DNA of 64,000 nucleotides from a bacterium 0.1xD8-71 (GTDB lineage Bacteria > Bacillota > Clostridia > Lachnospirales > Lachnospiraceae): NCBI GenBank assembly GCA_003612405.1, contig RAYR01000013.1, forward strand, positions 62,001-126,000, written 5' to 3'. Position 1 is the stretch's first letter, and every line of letters starts with the position of its first letter. The notes below the pieces were generated by a model. That model was not told where the DNA came from. It saw only the letters and a list, made by a program, of their open reading frames with translations, and made no database searches. A program made the position numbers and the translations under genes. This document shows positions 1 through 7,736 of the stretch, piece by piece.

Positions 1-545
1 TCAGGGATAATTCCATCATACATGGTTCCGCTCATATTAACCCATGCGCTTTCATCTTCCGGATTATCTCCCAGATACACATTTACCATATCAAATCCCG
101 GCTCCATCCTATCCGCTGCGCTATAACCGGAAATACGAAATGCCATATATACAAATCTTTCATCCACTATAACTGTATCCGGCTCTATAGTAACACCGTT
201 ATTTATCACGGCAAGTGACGAACTATCCGGCTCTTCACTGTACACTTTTGCTATATTCTTTTCTGTAAGCACTTGCTGCTGCTCATCGGATGCCTGAATA
301 TTACCGTTCATGCCTCTCCCCCAATAATGATGAATTGCTGCAACGGCACTTATACTGCTAATTGCTAATATGCAAACACCTGCAATAACGGCAGCCTGCG
401 TTTTAAACATTTTACCTCTGGTATGTGTTTTTTTCATACAAACAATATCCTCCTGCTTAATGATTTCAAAGGCCTGATTTGTTTTTTTCAATACAATTTC
501 CGATAATTCTATTTCTTCAGAAAGTATAGTTTTTTTATTTGCCAT
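1..545 (-). CDS. DUF4179-type anti-sigma factor, membrane anchored (3' end outside window)
   Basis: The reading frame is open from ATG at 543-545 to the window edge, giving 181 residues of the N-terminus. An acidic cytoplasmic segment of about 50 residues is followed by one membrane span (about residues 51-70) and then an extracellular region containing the motif AYMAFR-like VYMAFRISGY, typical of DUF4179 proteins. Such proteins usually sit next to ECF sigma factors and hold them at the membrane. Here it starts only 10 bp after the sigma factor stop, with an AGGAGGA ribosome site at 551-557 that overlaps that stop, so the two are almost certainly co-transcribed and translationally linked. The assignment rests on domain layout and context; the C-terminus is not visible. 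Confidence 0.8.
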   Translation of the reverse strand, partial: MANKKTILSEEIELSEIVLKKTNQAFEIIKQEDIVCMKKTHTRGKMFKTQAAVIAGVCILAISSISAVAAIHHYWGRGMNGNIQASDEQQQVLTEKNIAKVYSEEPDSSSLAVINNGVTIEPDTVIVDERFVYMAFRISGYSAADRMEPGFDMVNVYLGDNPEDESAWVNMSGTMYDGIIP

Positions 546-555
546 TTCTATCCTC

Positions 556-1062
556 CTAACAATCTCGATAATACTTTTCCAGTTGTTTTCTTCCTCTTGA
601 AATCCTCGTCTTGATGGTATTTAATGGTAATGACAACATTTCCGCAATTTCTCTCATCTTGAATCCCTGACTATAGTACAATTCCATAGGCAATCGATAT
701 CGTTCGTCTATAGAAGCATATGCCTCCTTCAATTCAAGATTATACTCATCACATTTTGACGGTTCCTCATAAGATTCTATATTCTTGTACACTGCATTGT
801 CTCTTATGATATCATAGCAATGGTTTATAAGTATTCTTGTCATCCATGTCTTAAAGAACTCTGGTTTCTTAAGTGTATATAACTTTTCCCAACAAGTGAG
901 AATTGTATCCTGAAGAGCATCCGCAGCATCTTCTTCATTCATTAGAATTGCAATGGCAGTTCTATACATATCCTTCAAATATAACTGCATCAGTTCGGTA
1001 AATGCATCTTTATCATGCCTCTGTGCCTTCTTTACACAAAACTTTGTTTCAGTGCTTTTCAT
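556..1062 (-). CDS. ECF-type RNA polymerase sigma factor
   Basis: This 168-residue protein has sigma-70 region 2 at about residues 20-90 (motif AADALQDTILTCWEKL, then FKTWMTRILINHCYD) and a region 4 helix-turn-helix at about 115-165 (MREIAEMLSLPLNTIKTRISRGRKQL). Region 1 is absent and length is normal for an ECF sigma. It directs RNA polymerase to a small stress or envelope regulon. The gene is followed by its presumed anti-sigma factor at 1-545. A matching ECF promoter (TGAAAC, 17 bp, CGTC) lies upstream, suggesting positive autoregulation. The ribosome site is GGAGAAAG just before ATG at 1060-1062. The ECF subgroup and inducing signal cannot be told from sequence. Confidence 0.93.
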   Translation of the reverse strand: MKSTETKFCVKKAQRHDKDAFTELMQLYLKDMYRTAIAILMNEEDAADALQDTILTCWEKLYTLKKPEFFKTWMTRILINHCYDIIRDNAVYKNIESYEEPSKCDEYNLELKEAYASIDERYRLPMELYYSQGFKMREIAEMLSLPLNTIKTRISRGRKQLEKYYRDC

Positions 1063-1088
1063 TAACTTTCTCCTACGCGCGTATGATT

Positions 1089-1123
1089 GTAAAACAAATA
1101 CAAGCGTCCTTCATTTGTTTTAC
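1089..1123 (-). repeat. Perfect 11-bp inverted repeat in sigma factor leader
   Basis: GTAAAACAAAT at 1089-1099 and ATTTGTTTTAC at 1113-1123 are perfect inverted copies around a 13-nt loop. They lie between the ECF promoter and the sigma gene, so the mRNA should start with or just before this hairpin. It has no U-tract and is not a usual terminator. It may be an operator or an mRNA 5' stabiliser. Confidence 0.6.
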
Positions 1124-1131
1124 GGTCATTA

Positions 1132-1158
1132 GACGTCAGATATTGTCTTTTGGTTTCA
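1132..1158 (-). promoter_or_regulatory. ECF-type autoregulatory promoter
   Basis: On the minus strand TGAAAC (1158-1153) and CGTC followed by TAAT (1135-1132 onward) are separated by 17 bp. This is the classic -35/-10 architecture of Firmicute ECF sigma promoters and drives the sigma/anti-sigma operon, consistent with autoregulation. Confidence 0.75.
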
Positions 1159-1186
1159 AAATATTAGAAAATATTTACCAGACGAA

Positions 1187-1222
1187 ACAAGGAGTATTCC
1201 TTCAATTCAGAATACTCCTTGT
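1187..1222 (-). terminator. Hairpin after rhamnosidase relic, probable terminator
   Basis: A perfect 13-bp stem (ACAAGGAGTATTC at 1187-1199 with its complement at 1210-1222) and 10-nt loop. On the minus strand the stem is followed by a short T stretch. It lies between the GH78 relic and the sigma promoter, so it would insulate the sigma operon. The U-tract is weak. Confidence 0.5.
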
Positions 1223-1283
1223 CTTCCACATCAGCTATATCTAATAACTTTATAATTTTTTCTGTAATATCCCCCTGTCGCTA

Positions 1284-2380
1284 TCATTCACTCCAAGCAT
1301 ATCCATCGCCTGCTCTGTGGACCACTTCATCCTCATGATAGCTCCAATTACTTACATATGTGCCAAAGACAGATTCCCATCTTCCCCTCACATAAGAGAA
1401 ACGCCGATCGGGCATTGGTTTGATCGTCATCATAATCTCCCGGCCCATATCCGGATGAAAACCGCAGACATAACGATACATCTATTCCGCTATGCTTCCA
1501 TAGGCATAATGGTTCAGACTGTTCATCCCGGTTTCGCTTATCATACCGTTGCCCTCCAGGGAATTCCACCGTTCCCATACTGTCGTTGCACCGAGATTGA
1601 CTTCGTAGAGCCATCCTGGATACTCTTCATTCAAAAGTAAGTCATACGCCAGGGAATTTCGCCCGTTTTCCGATAATGCGGGGCACAACACCGGGGTTCC
1701 TATAAATCCTGTATTCAAATGCCCGTTATTTTCCCTGATCAGGCGTTCCAAGTCCTCCCTGAGATTTGCTTGTGCGCCGTCATCCGGGTATAGTTCCAGA
1801 TACAACAAAAACGCACATGCCGTCTGGGTCAGTTCCAGATTTAATCTGCCTTCCCCCGTAAAATAAAAGTCGGTAAACGCCTTTTTAATCCGTCCGGCGA
1901 GTTCCTGATACTGTCCTGCCAATCGGATTTTGAATATCCCCATTATCCAAAGCCAGCCAGTCTCCCAGCTGATGGTCGTTCTGCCACAGATAAGGCACTT
2001 TATTTTCTCCCGACCGCATACGTATATACCCTGTCCAGGATTTCATCATGGGATATTGTTCTCTCAGCAAAGCTGCATCCCCATAATATCTATATAATGT
2101 CCAGGGAATCATGGCCGCCGCATCAGCCCATACACAGGCGCCGCCTTCCAGATAGAACGGATTCGTATTCTCTCTGACAGGAACCTTTGGTCTTGGCACA
2201 AAGAAGGGCACCATTCCCTTCATCAACTCCTGTTCCAGGTTCATACTTCTTGTGTAATGTCTGAAAAATGCACTGCTATCCATATGAAAACAAGCCGTCC
2301 CCGCAAAAATGTTCGCATCCCCGGTCCATCCCATACGTTCGTCTCTCTGCGGGCAATCCGTCGGAATATATATGATTTTC
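1284..2380 (-). pseudogene. GH78 alpha-L-rhamnosidase relic
   Basis: Three pieces of a glycoside hydrolase 78 protein are visible. The segment near 2380-1885 carries the hallmark IPTDCPQRDERMGWTGDA and GACVWADAAAMIPW, followed by YGD-like GDWLALDNGD. A second frame at 1943-1482 carries GFIGTPVLCPAL, WERWNSL and LNHYAYGSIAE. After an in-frame TAG at 1482-1484, where the family normally has Trp (GEWMYR), the frame continues at 1481-1284 with MYRYVCGFHPD. The N-terminal beta domains are missing, and residues are also lost between the first two pieces with a frame change. At the upstream end the relic abuts a broken SIR2-like gene on the opposite strand at about 2368-2382. Intact relatives remove terminal rhamnose from plant glycans; this copy cannot be functional. 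Confidence 0.85.
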
Positions 2381-3295
2381 ACGAGATTGAAGAAGCCTGG
2401 GAAAATGCAGACATTCCGGAAGTCCTCTTTCCAGCGAATACTATTTCGATATCTATAAGCTCCGTTTCTTTCCCAATCACCGAAGCGGTTACCACTTTCT
2501 GGAAGAATTAATGTCCGGTGCAAAACCGGGATTTGGTTACCATCCGCTGGCATTAATGCTGACCTCAGACCAGGGCGACAATCTTGTCATCACAACAAAC
2601 TTTGACAGTCTGGTGGAGCTTCTTGCCGATAAAAATCTCCAGATGAAGAACGGTATCTATTGGTGTTACATGGAAGAATACGGACTGCCCAATGATAAAA
2701 TCCAGACGCTGGTTCAGGAGAAAAAAGGATTTTTTGTCAGCACAGCAGGCTTTGACGCCACCATGCTGGCTATCGGAAACGCACTGCTTCCTGACAGAAT
2801 CGGCGTTCATGAGACCGGACAATATTTGAACGCCCGGACAAACAGCCAGATTGAGAACTACGAAAAAGCTTATAAAAAACTGACGGCATACGAAGACAAC
2901 AAAATACCGGAAGAGGATTTGCCCATCTTAGTCAGAAAAAATATGAGGAAGCCTTCGTCGACTTAAACCGGGCAAGCCGTCTGCTGCCAGACGATGCGCA
3001 GGCTCACTTTTGCCGGGGACTGGCCTATCTGGATCTGCATAAATACGAAGAAGCGCTTATGGATTTCAATAAGACCCTTGAACTGAATTCTGTTCATGTG
3101 CAAGCTTATAACAATCGCGGAATCGTTTATCATAATTTAAAAAACTATGACCAGGCACTCCAATCCTACACAAAGGCAATTCAGTTAAACCCGAAGTACG
3201 CTGAAGCCTACCTGGACCGCGCAAGGTTGTATCTTGCGCTGGGGGATTCTGAGAAGGCGGCCCAGGACGAAGAATCCGCCGCAAAATTACCATAA
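2370..3295 (+). pseudogene. Broken SIR2-like/TPR protein gene
   Basis: Fragments of a SIR2-like domain appear on the plus strand: an EEAWENADIP piece, then after a frame change SSEYYFDIYKLRFFPNHRSG, MSGAKPGFGYHPLALM and LVITTNFDSLVE. Next comes IYWCYMEEYGLPNDK and FVSTAGFDATMLAIGNAL. The stretch between NFDSLVE and the later block is much shorter than expected, implying an internal deletion of tens of residues that removes part of the NAD-binding fold. A second frame change falls in a run of six A (2936-2941). After it at least two tetratricopeptide repeats follow (AQAHFCRGLAYLDLHKYEEAL; AYNNRGIVYHNLKNYDQAL) to a stop at 3295. The 5' end is cut by the junction with the rhamnosidase relic. Intact relatives may be NAD-hydrolysing defence proteins, but that is family inference only. 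Confidence 0.75.
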
Positions 3296-3368
3296 TGACA
3301 ACATCCCCAATCTATGCTATCATTTTAGCAACGATCAAACGAATCATAAGATTGGAGTGAACACTGGC

Positions 3369-3809
3369 ATGAAGAAATTTTGGGGAGAATTTAAAACATT
3401 TGCATTAAAGGGAAATATGATCGACCTTGCTGTCGGTATGATAATCGGAAGTGCTTTTACCGGAATTGTGGGCTCTCTGGTAAATGACATCTTTATGCCG
3501 TTACTCAGTATCTTTACCGGTAAGATTAATTTTGATAATCTGGTAATCGTCCTCGGAAGCGGTGAAAATGCCGCCACCATCAACTATGGTACTTTCCTGA
3601 CACAGGTTGTCAACTTCCTCGTTGTCAGCTTTGTCATTTTCCTGCTGATCCGTCAGATCAATAAGCTCCAGCATAGGCACGAAGAAGAGGAAGTGAAAGA
3701 AGAAACAGAAAAAGAGTGTCCCTTCTGTAAGAGCAAAATATCCATTCACGCCACCCGCTGTCCTCATTGTACCTCTGTCCTGGAGGAAGCGGATGTTACC
3801 GGCGCGTGA
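3369..3809 (+). CDS. mscL: Large-conductance mechanosensitive channel MscL with C-terminal zinc ribbon
   Basis: The 146-residue protein begins [27 protein letters not shown], the conserved amphipathic helix and first pore helix of MscL, and has a second membrane helix at about residues 75-100 ([15 protein letters not shown]). It forms a homopentameric pore that opens under membrane tension to release solutes during osmotic downshock. After the usual charged C-terminal helix there is an extra CPFCKSKI...CPHC motif (two CxxC pairs), predicting a cytoplasmic zinc ribbon absent from the classic E. coli channel. An upstream in-frame extension to 3234 was rejected: the ATG at 3369 has a GGAG site at 3353-3356 and starts the family-conserved sequence. 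It stands alone between relics and zinc-ribbon proteins. Confidence 0.95.
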   Translation: MKKFWGEFKTFALKGNMIDLAVGMIIGSAFTGIVGSLVNDIFMPLLSIFTGKINFDNLVIVLGSGENAATINYGTFLTQVVNFLVVSFVIFLLIRQINKLQHRHEEEEVKEETEKECPFCKSKISIHATRCPHCTSVLEEADVTGA

Positions 3810-3817
3810 TGGTGGTT

Positions 3818-4579
3818 TTATTCGGCAGTGGAATGTTCATTTAAATAATATTCCATTGCCGCCTGTAGAATCGGAACGGCTTTAACCATACATTTATACT
3901 TGGCAGGCCACCATTTGAAGAGCCTCATGGATGTACTAAAATAATATACCATCTGACCTGCATCAGGATATTTGTTGTCGGGGCCTGTACGTATTTCCAC
4001 AAAACAACTTTTTCTATGCCCAAATTCTGTACCGATTCTTGTACTCATTATTTCATTCTAAACATCTGCAACCAGCATACCGCCTGCACCAGCACCGACC
4101 ATCTTGATATAACCCCATTCATGAAAATAGGGAGATAAGTAACTCAGGTTATTATTTAGGAAGAGAATCAATTCATCCGTATCAATATGTACTTTCGTTC
4201 TGATTTCCCCAACACCGGCACGCCCGCCGAGAATCATATCAACCAGAAGTGCTATCGGATAGGCAATCAGAAGGAACATGAAAGCCATCAAAAATATAAT
4301 TACCCCAAATGGAGCACCTCTCAATAAAATAAGCAGCAGTATTGCCGGCACCCCGAAACATACCCATACATATTTCTGCGATACTTTACTGTTTAGCAGT
4401 TCCTCTGCCGATTGGTATTTGGTTGTCATCCGGACATGGTTATTGATATATTGCCCGAAATCATCCTTTGCCTTCTTTTCCCGATATGCTATATCTTCTC
4501 CGTTATCCACTTTTGCACCGCATTTTGGGCAGAATTTTGCATTTTCCGATATTTGGCTTCCACAATTACAACAAAACAT
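3818..4579 (-). CDS. Zinc-ribbon membrane protein interrupted by an in-frame TAG
   Basis: ATG at 4579 (GGGG ribosome site) starts MFCCNCGSQISENAKFCPKCGAK, a zinc ribbon with two CxxC pairs. A double membrane hairpin follows at about residues 72-115 (VWVCFGVPAILLLILL and IIFLMAFMFLLIAYPIALLV), then a soluble domain. TAG at 4058-4060 stops it after 173 residues, but the same frame stays open to 3818 and gives another 79 residues (NEIMSTRIGTEFGHRK...) rich in aromatic and charged residues like a real protein. One substitution from a Tyr codon would explain the stop. It may be a recent nonsense mutation, a strain variant or a read-through stop. Function unknown; it heads toward two further zinc-ribbon membrane proteins on the same strand. 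Confidence 0.6.
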
Positions 4580-4622
4580 CTTATTACCCCACACATTATT
4601 ATTTTTATGAGTTCATGTTATT

Positions 4623-5099
4623 TTACCCGTTATTTTCAACCTGTTTTCCACAGAACCGGCAGAATTTTACGCCGTTGCCAATAGGTTTCCCGCATCCCGG
4701 ACAAATGTTCATGTTCGCATCCGTAGTCTTTCGTGTAAACATATCCTGTGCCTTCTTTGTAAAATCTGCGGTGCTCCCGGTCCCGGCATCCTTGTTCTTA
4801 CCTGATTTACTCAGTATGATCTGCACTATCTTCCATACGACAAATATTACAATAGCAGCTATAATCACAATAAGAATTAATTTTCCCACAAAACCCAGGA
4901 AGGCACCTATCACGCTAAAGATCTTTTTTATAATCAGTATGACAATGGCCATTTCAATCATAGTGCCAAGCCCTATCCAGCAAAGTTCTGTCACACAGCC
5001 GGTCGGCATATCAAAATAAAAAGTAGTAACATATTTATGGTATATACAGAAATTAATAATTGTTAAAATGATAACAGCAAAACCCAGTATTATATTCAC
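4623..5099 (-). CDS. Membrane protein with C-terminal zinc ribbon
   Basis: The 158-residue protein has a membrane helix at the N-terminus (about residues 2-20), one or two hydrophobic segments at about 40-60, and a long one at 65-95 (FLGFVGKLILIVIIAAIVIFVVWKI is the hydrophobic core). It ends with CPGCGKPIGNGVKFCRFCGKQ, a zinc ribbon with two CxxC pairs placed in the cytoplasm. It lies between two other zinc-ribbon membrane proteins on the same strand, 46 bp after the 486-residue gene and 43 bp before the next, so the three probably form an operon. No enzyme motif is visible, and no specific family could be named. Confidence 0.75.
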   Translation of the reverse strand: MNIILGFAVIILTIINFCIYHKYVTTFYFDMPTGCVTELCWIGLGTMIEMAIVILIIKKIFSVIGAFLGFVGKLILIVIIAAIVIFVVWKIVQIILSKSGKNKDAGTGSTADFTKKAQDMFTRKTTDANMNICPGCGKPIGNGVKFCRFCGKQVENNG

Positions 5100-5144
5100 A
5101 GTGTACCTCGCTTCCTCTTTTGCATTGTTTCCTTTGATTTCTTA

Positions 5145-6605
5145 TCAGGGCTGATAATGTTCTGTCATCCAATATTCCTCCAGATAATCTCCATCCACAT
5201 ACATATCCAATGTCACAGCGTCATCAGAATCCACTTCTATCAATATGACCTCTTCCCCGGTATCCGTCACGACCTCGTAAACGCCTGCCGCTGTCGGAAT
5301 CAGGTAGCCCAGAAAATATTCTTCATCTTCTGTATATAACCCTACCGTTCCAATTTCTATCTCCCCTTCTTCCTGGGATGTATAAATACCAATACCTAAA
5401 GACGACTGCCCCGTAAGTCCGCTGTAAGACCCAGAGAGCCGCAAATAGTTTTCTATGGGTTCCGGTATATATACCGAAGAAGGATCGCCTTCCTCTTCAT
5501 AACCGAAAATCTCTTCCTCCTCATCGGAAGGCTTACCAATCCAGACACTCCATCTTCCATCGTATTTGCTGAAATCAAAGGAAATGAGGTATTGCGGATA
5601 TCTGTATATGGTACTCATATATCCGCCGGAAAACCAATTATCCTCTGTTTCATAATCCGGCCCAAACAGTTCCAGAATCGTACCCTCGATCATGTCATCA
5701 CTATCGGCATGGAAATACTGTCCGTCTACACTGAGTTTCTCAAGTTCATAGCTTGAAATCCCGCTTACGGTTCCATCTTCCCGCAGGTAAATATCTGTCT
5801 CCCCGTAAGTAATGCTGCCGCCACCCTCATATTCATTGAAAACGGCACCATCACCCAGCTGCTGCATCAGCTCCTCTTTGCTGAAAGCAAACCATTCTGC
5901 TGCCGGAATATCATAGAAACAAATACCCGTGTCGGCAGTGTTATCATCCATGTCTGAGGTATCTGTATCCTCATCGGTTAAATTCACTTTATCATCGTCT
6001 TCTCCCTGTAATACAGGGTCCTCTGCAAGGCTGGATAAATCCTCCTCTCCCTCATCATACATGCTAAACAGGGCATATAGAAAATCAACAGTATCCTGAC
6101 CCTTTATCGTTTCACGCTCTCCATCATCAGTTACGGCGGCAGAATACGGCTTTATCTTGGCATGTCCGGAGTCTTCCGGGTCAATCTGCACCTTAATCGT
6201 TACCTTCAGCTCACTGTCCTCTATTCCATTGACCTTGCCTTCTACATCAACATAATGAACCTCGTCGTCTTCCTCACGCACCTTCCATTCGGCAGAGATA
6301 ATATATTGATTCAAGACTTCCTCATAGGTATAAGGCAATTTCTCAAAAGGCATATGCTCTTTTACTGTTCCGACATAATCTATCTCTCCCTCCCAATTTA
6401 AGGCTATGATAACAGCAATGATAACAAACAATATGATTGCTCCCAGAATCACCAGTCCCTTTTGGGACTTTTTCCCTTTGCTCTGGTTTGCCTCACCAGG
6501 AACCGATGGCATCGGTGCCGTATTATCACCATCGGCCTTGGCCCCGCAATTCCGGCAAAATCTGGCCCCATCCGGTATCTGCGCTCCGCATTGTTTACAA
6601 AACAT
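5145..6605 (-). CDS. Zinc-ribbon, single-span protein with large acidic extracellular region
   Basis: This 486-residue protein opens with a zinc ribbon (MFCKQCGAQIPDGARFCRNCGAK), a short linker, and one membrane span at about residues 49-69 (LVILGAIILFVIIAVIIAL). The remaining 415 or so residues should be outside the cell. This part is strongly acidic, with a Glu/Asp-rich linker at about 180-225 (SLAEDPVLQGEDDD), and two folded-looking halves. Proteins of this layout are common and uncharacterised in Clostridia; the cytoplasmic ribbon may bind metal or partner proteins. ATG at 6603-6605 has a GGGGGAAG ribosome site. It is first of three zinc-ribbon genes. Function unknown. Confidence 0.8.
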   Translation of the reverse strand: MFCKQCGAQIPDGARFCRNCGAKADGDNTAPMPSVPGEANQSKGKKSQKGLVILGAIILFVIIAVIIALNWEGEIDYVGTVKEHMPFEKLPYTYEEVLNQYIISAEWKVREEDDEVHYVDVEGKVNGIEDSELKVTIKVQIDPEDSGHAKIKPYSAAVTDDGERETIKGQDTVDFLYALFSMYDEGEEDLSSLAEDPVLQGEDDDKVNLTDEDTDTSDMDDNTADTGICFYDIPAAEWFAFSKEELMQQLGDGAVFNEYEGGGSITYGETDIYLREDGTVSGISSYELEKLSVDGQYFHADSDDMIEGTILELFGPDYETEDNWFSGGYMSTIYRYPQYLISFDFSKYDGRWSVWIGKPSDEEEEIFGYEEEGDPSSVYIPEPIENYLRLSGSYSGLTGQSSLGIGIYTSQEEGEIEIGTVGLYTEDEEYFLGYLIPTAAGVYEVVTDTGEEVILIEVDSDDAVTLDMYVDGDYLEEYWMTEHYQP

Positions 6606-6956
6606 ACTTCTTCCCCCTTTTTATCCTATCTGATTCAGTATACCGGAATCCCTGTCATGGTTGGTGTACTGGCAGTAGACATTTTGTAACTAATCTTCAT
6701 TTCTCTTTCTTCATATTTCCATTTTCATCCATCAGCCACTTTCTCACCAACCCATTCAATATACCGGATTTCAGGCATTGTTTCTTATGTCCCGAAGTCC
6801 TGAATTTTCTGCATAACAAAACAGGTACTTTAACACAATCAAGTACCTGTTTCGATCTTCTTGTTTGTTTTTGACCATTTTATCAACATAGTTTAAATGC
6901 TATTTGACATTTTATGCCGTAAAAATATCTTCACGCCACCTTCTAAACACCAGTAC
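6606..6956. other. Intergenic region, 351 bp
   Basis: I see no gene here. It holds the upstream region of the 486-residue zinc-ribbon gene (a minus-strand TATACT at 6642-6637 is a possible -10 with a poor -35) and the terminator hairpin of the DUF1016 relic at 6819-6852. Short open frames in it look like chance. Confidence 0.6.
6819..6852 (-). terminator. Terminator after DUF1016 relic
   Basis: A perfect 12-bp stem (AAACAGGTACTT at 6819-6830 and complement at 6841-6852, 10-nt loop) followed on the minus strand by TTTTGTT. It lies about 105 bp beyond the stop of the minus-strand DUF1016 relic and could end the BlaI/BlaR1 transcript. Confidence 0.6.
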
Positions 6957-7732
6957 CTACTCGTCATCCTCCAATAAAGGCATATTAATCAATTCCTGCA
7001 ATTTCTTCTGCAGTACGTTCTTATCCGGCAATTGGAGTTGATACTCTGCAACCATCATTGGAGACAATGTTCTGCTCATAGCATACTCAACCACTTCATC
7101 ATCTTTAGATGCACATAATATCATTCCGCCACTCGGATTCTCATTTTCCTTTTTCTTCTGACGATCAAGAGCTTCCAGATAGAAATCCATTTTCGATATA
7201 TACTCTGGCTTAAATTTACCAACTTTCAGTTCAAACGCCACAAGACACTGCAATCCCCGCCAACCTCCAGAATAAAATGTTTCATATTCCTGATCAGGCC
7301 TTTTCTTAAATCAGGCTCCTTGAAGTTAGATGGCAAATCCAGAAATTCTATCACATAAGAATCCAGAAACGGATTATCTTTCAATCCCTTAATCTGATCA
7401 GGCAACAGTTTTTCCTTAGACAACATATATCGTTCATAATATCCACTGTCTATCTGACGGGACAATTCCCGTGCCGAATAATTCTCTTTTATACAGAGAG
7501 TTATATAAAAATGACGTTCTTCAGGTGTTTTTCCCTTTGAAATGATAGCCAGATGATGAATTTGTGACAACAGTGTTGCCACAAATTCATCATCTGCGTA
7601 AGTTTCATAAAATTTCTTCATACGATATAGGCCACGCCTGTTAAATCCCTTAATCCCAGGAAATGCATTTTGAATTTCTTCAGCCACCGTATCTATATAT
7701 CCCGGAATTTCCCGGTCTGTTTCCGGTTTCAC
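6957..7732 (-). pseudogene. DUF1016 (YhcG-type) nuclease relic, catalytic core deleted
   Basis: Residues from two frames match the DUF1016/YhcG family. The first frame (7732-7226) gives FPGIKGFNRRGLYRMKKFYETY, ERHFYITLCIKENYSARELSRQID and DSYVIEFLDLPSNFKE up to MKHFILEVGG. The second (7253-6957) resumes at LQCLVAFELKVGKFKPEY and runs to YQLQLPDKNVLQKKL and a stop. The roughly 25-30 residues normally in between, which hold the PD-(D/E)XK catalytic segment (the DFYIDLLFYHR region), are missing, and the frame shifts at the joint. The N-terminal 70 or so residues are also absent. Family members are linked to restriction-like and defence loci. This copy should have no nuclease activity. It directly follows the BlaR1-like gene. 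Confidence 0.85.
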
Positions 7733-7736
7733 ACCA

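Noticed and set aside
1317..1640. Plus-strand open frame over the rhamnosidase relic
   Set aside because: It is the antisense shadow of GH78 sequence.
3234..3368. Upstream extension of the MscL frame
   Set aside because: The ATG at 3369 with GGAG begins the conserved family sequence; the upstream codons overlap the TPR relic in another frame.
1482..4060. Pyrrolysine use as explanation for the TAG codons
   Set aside because: No pyl genes are seen, several ordinary genes here end in TAG, and decay is the simpler explanation.
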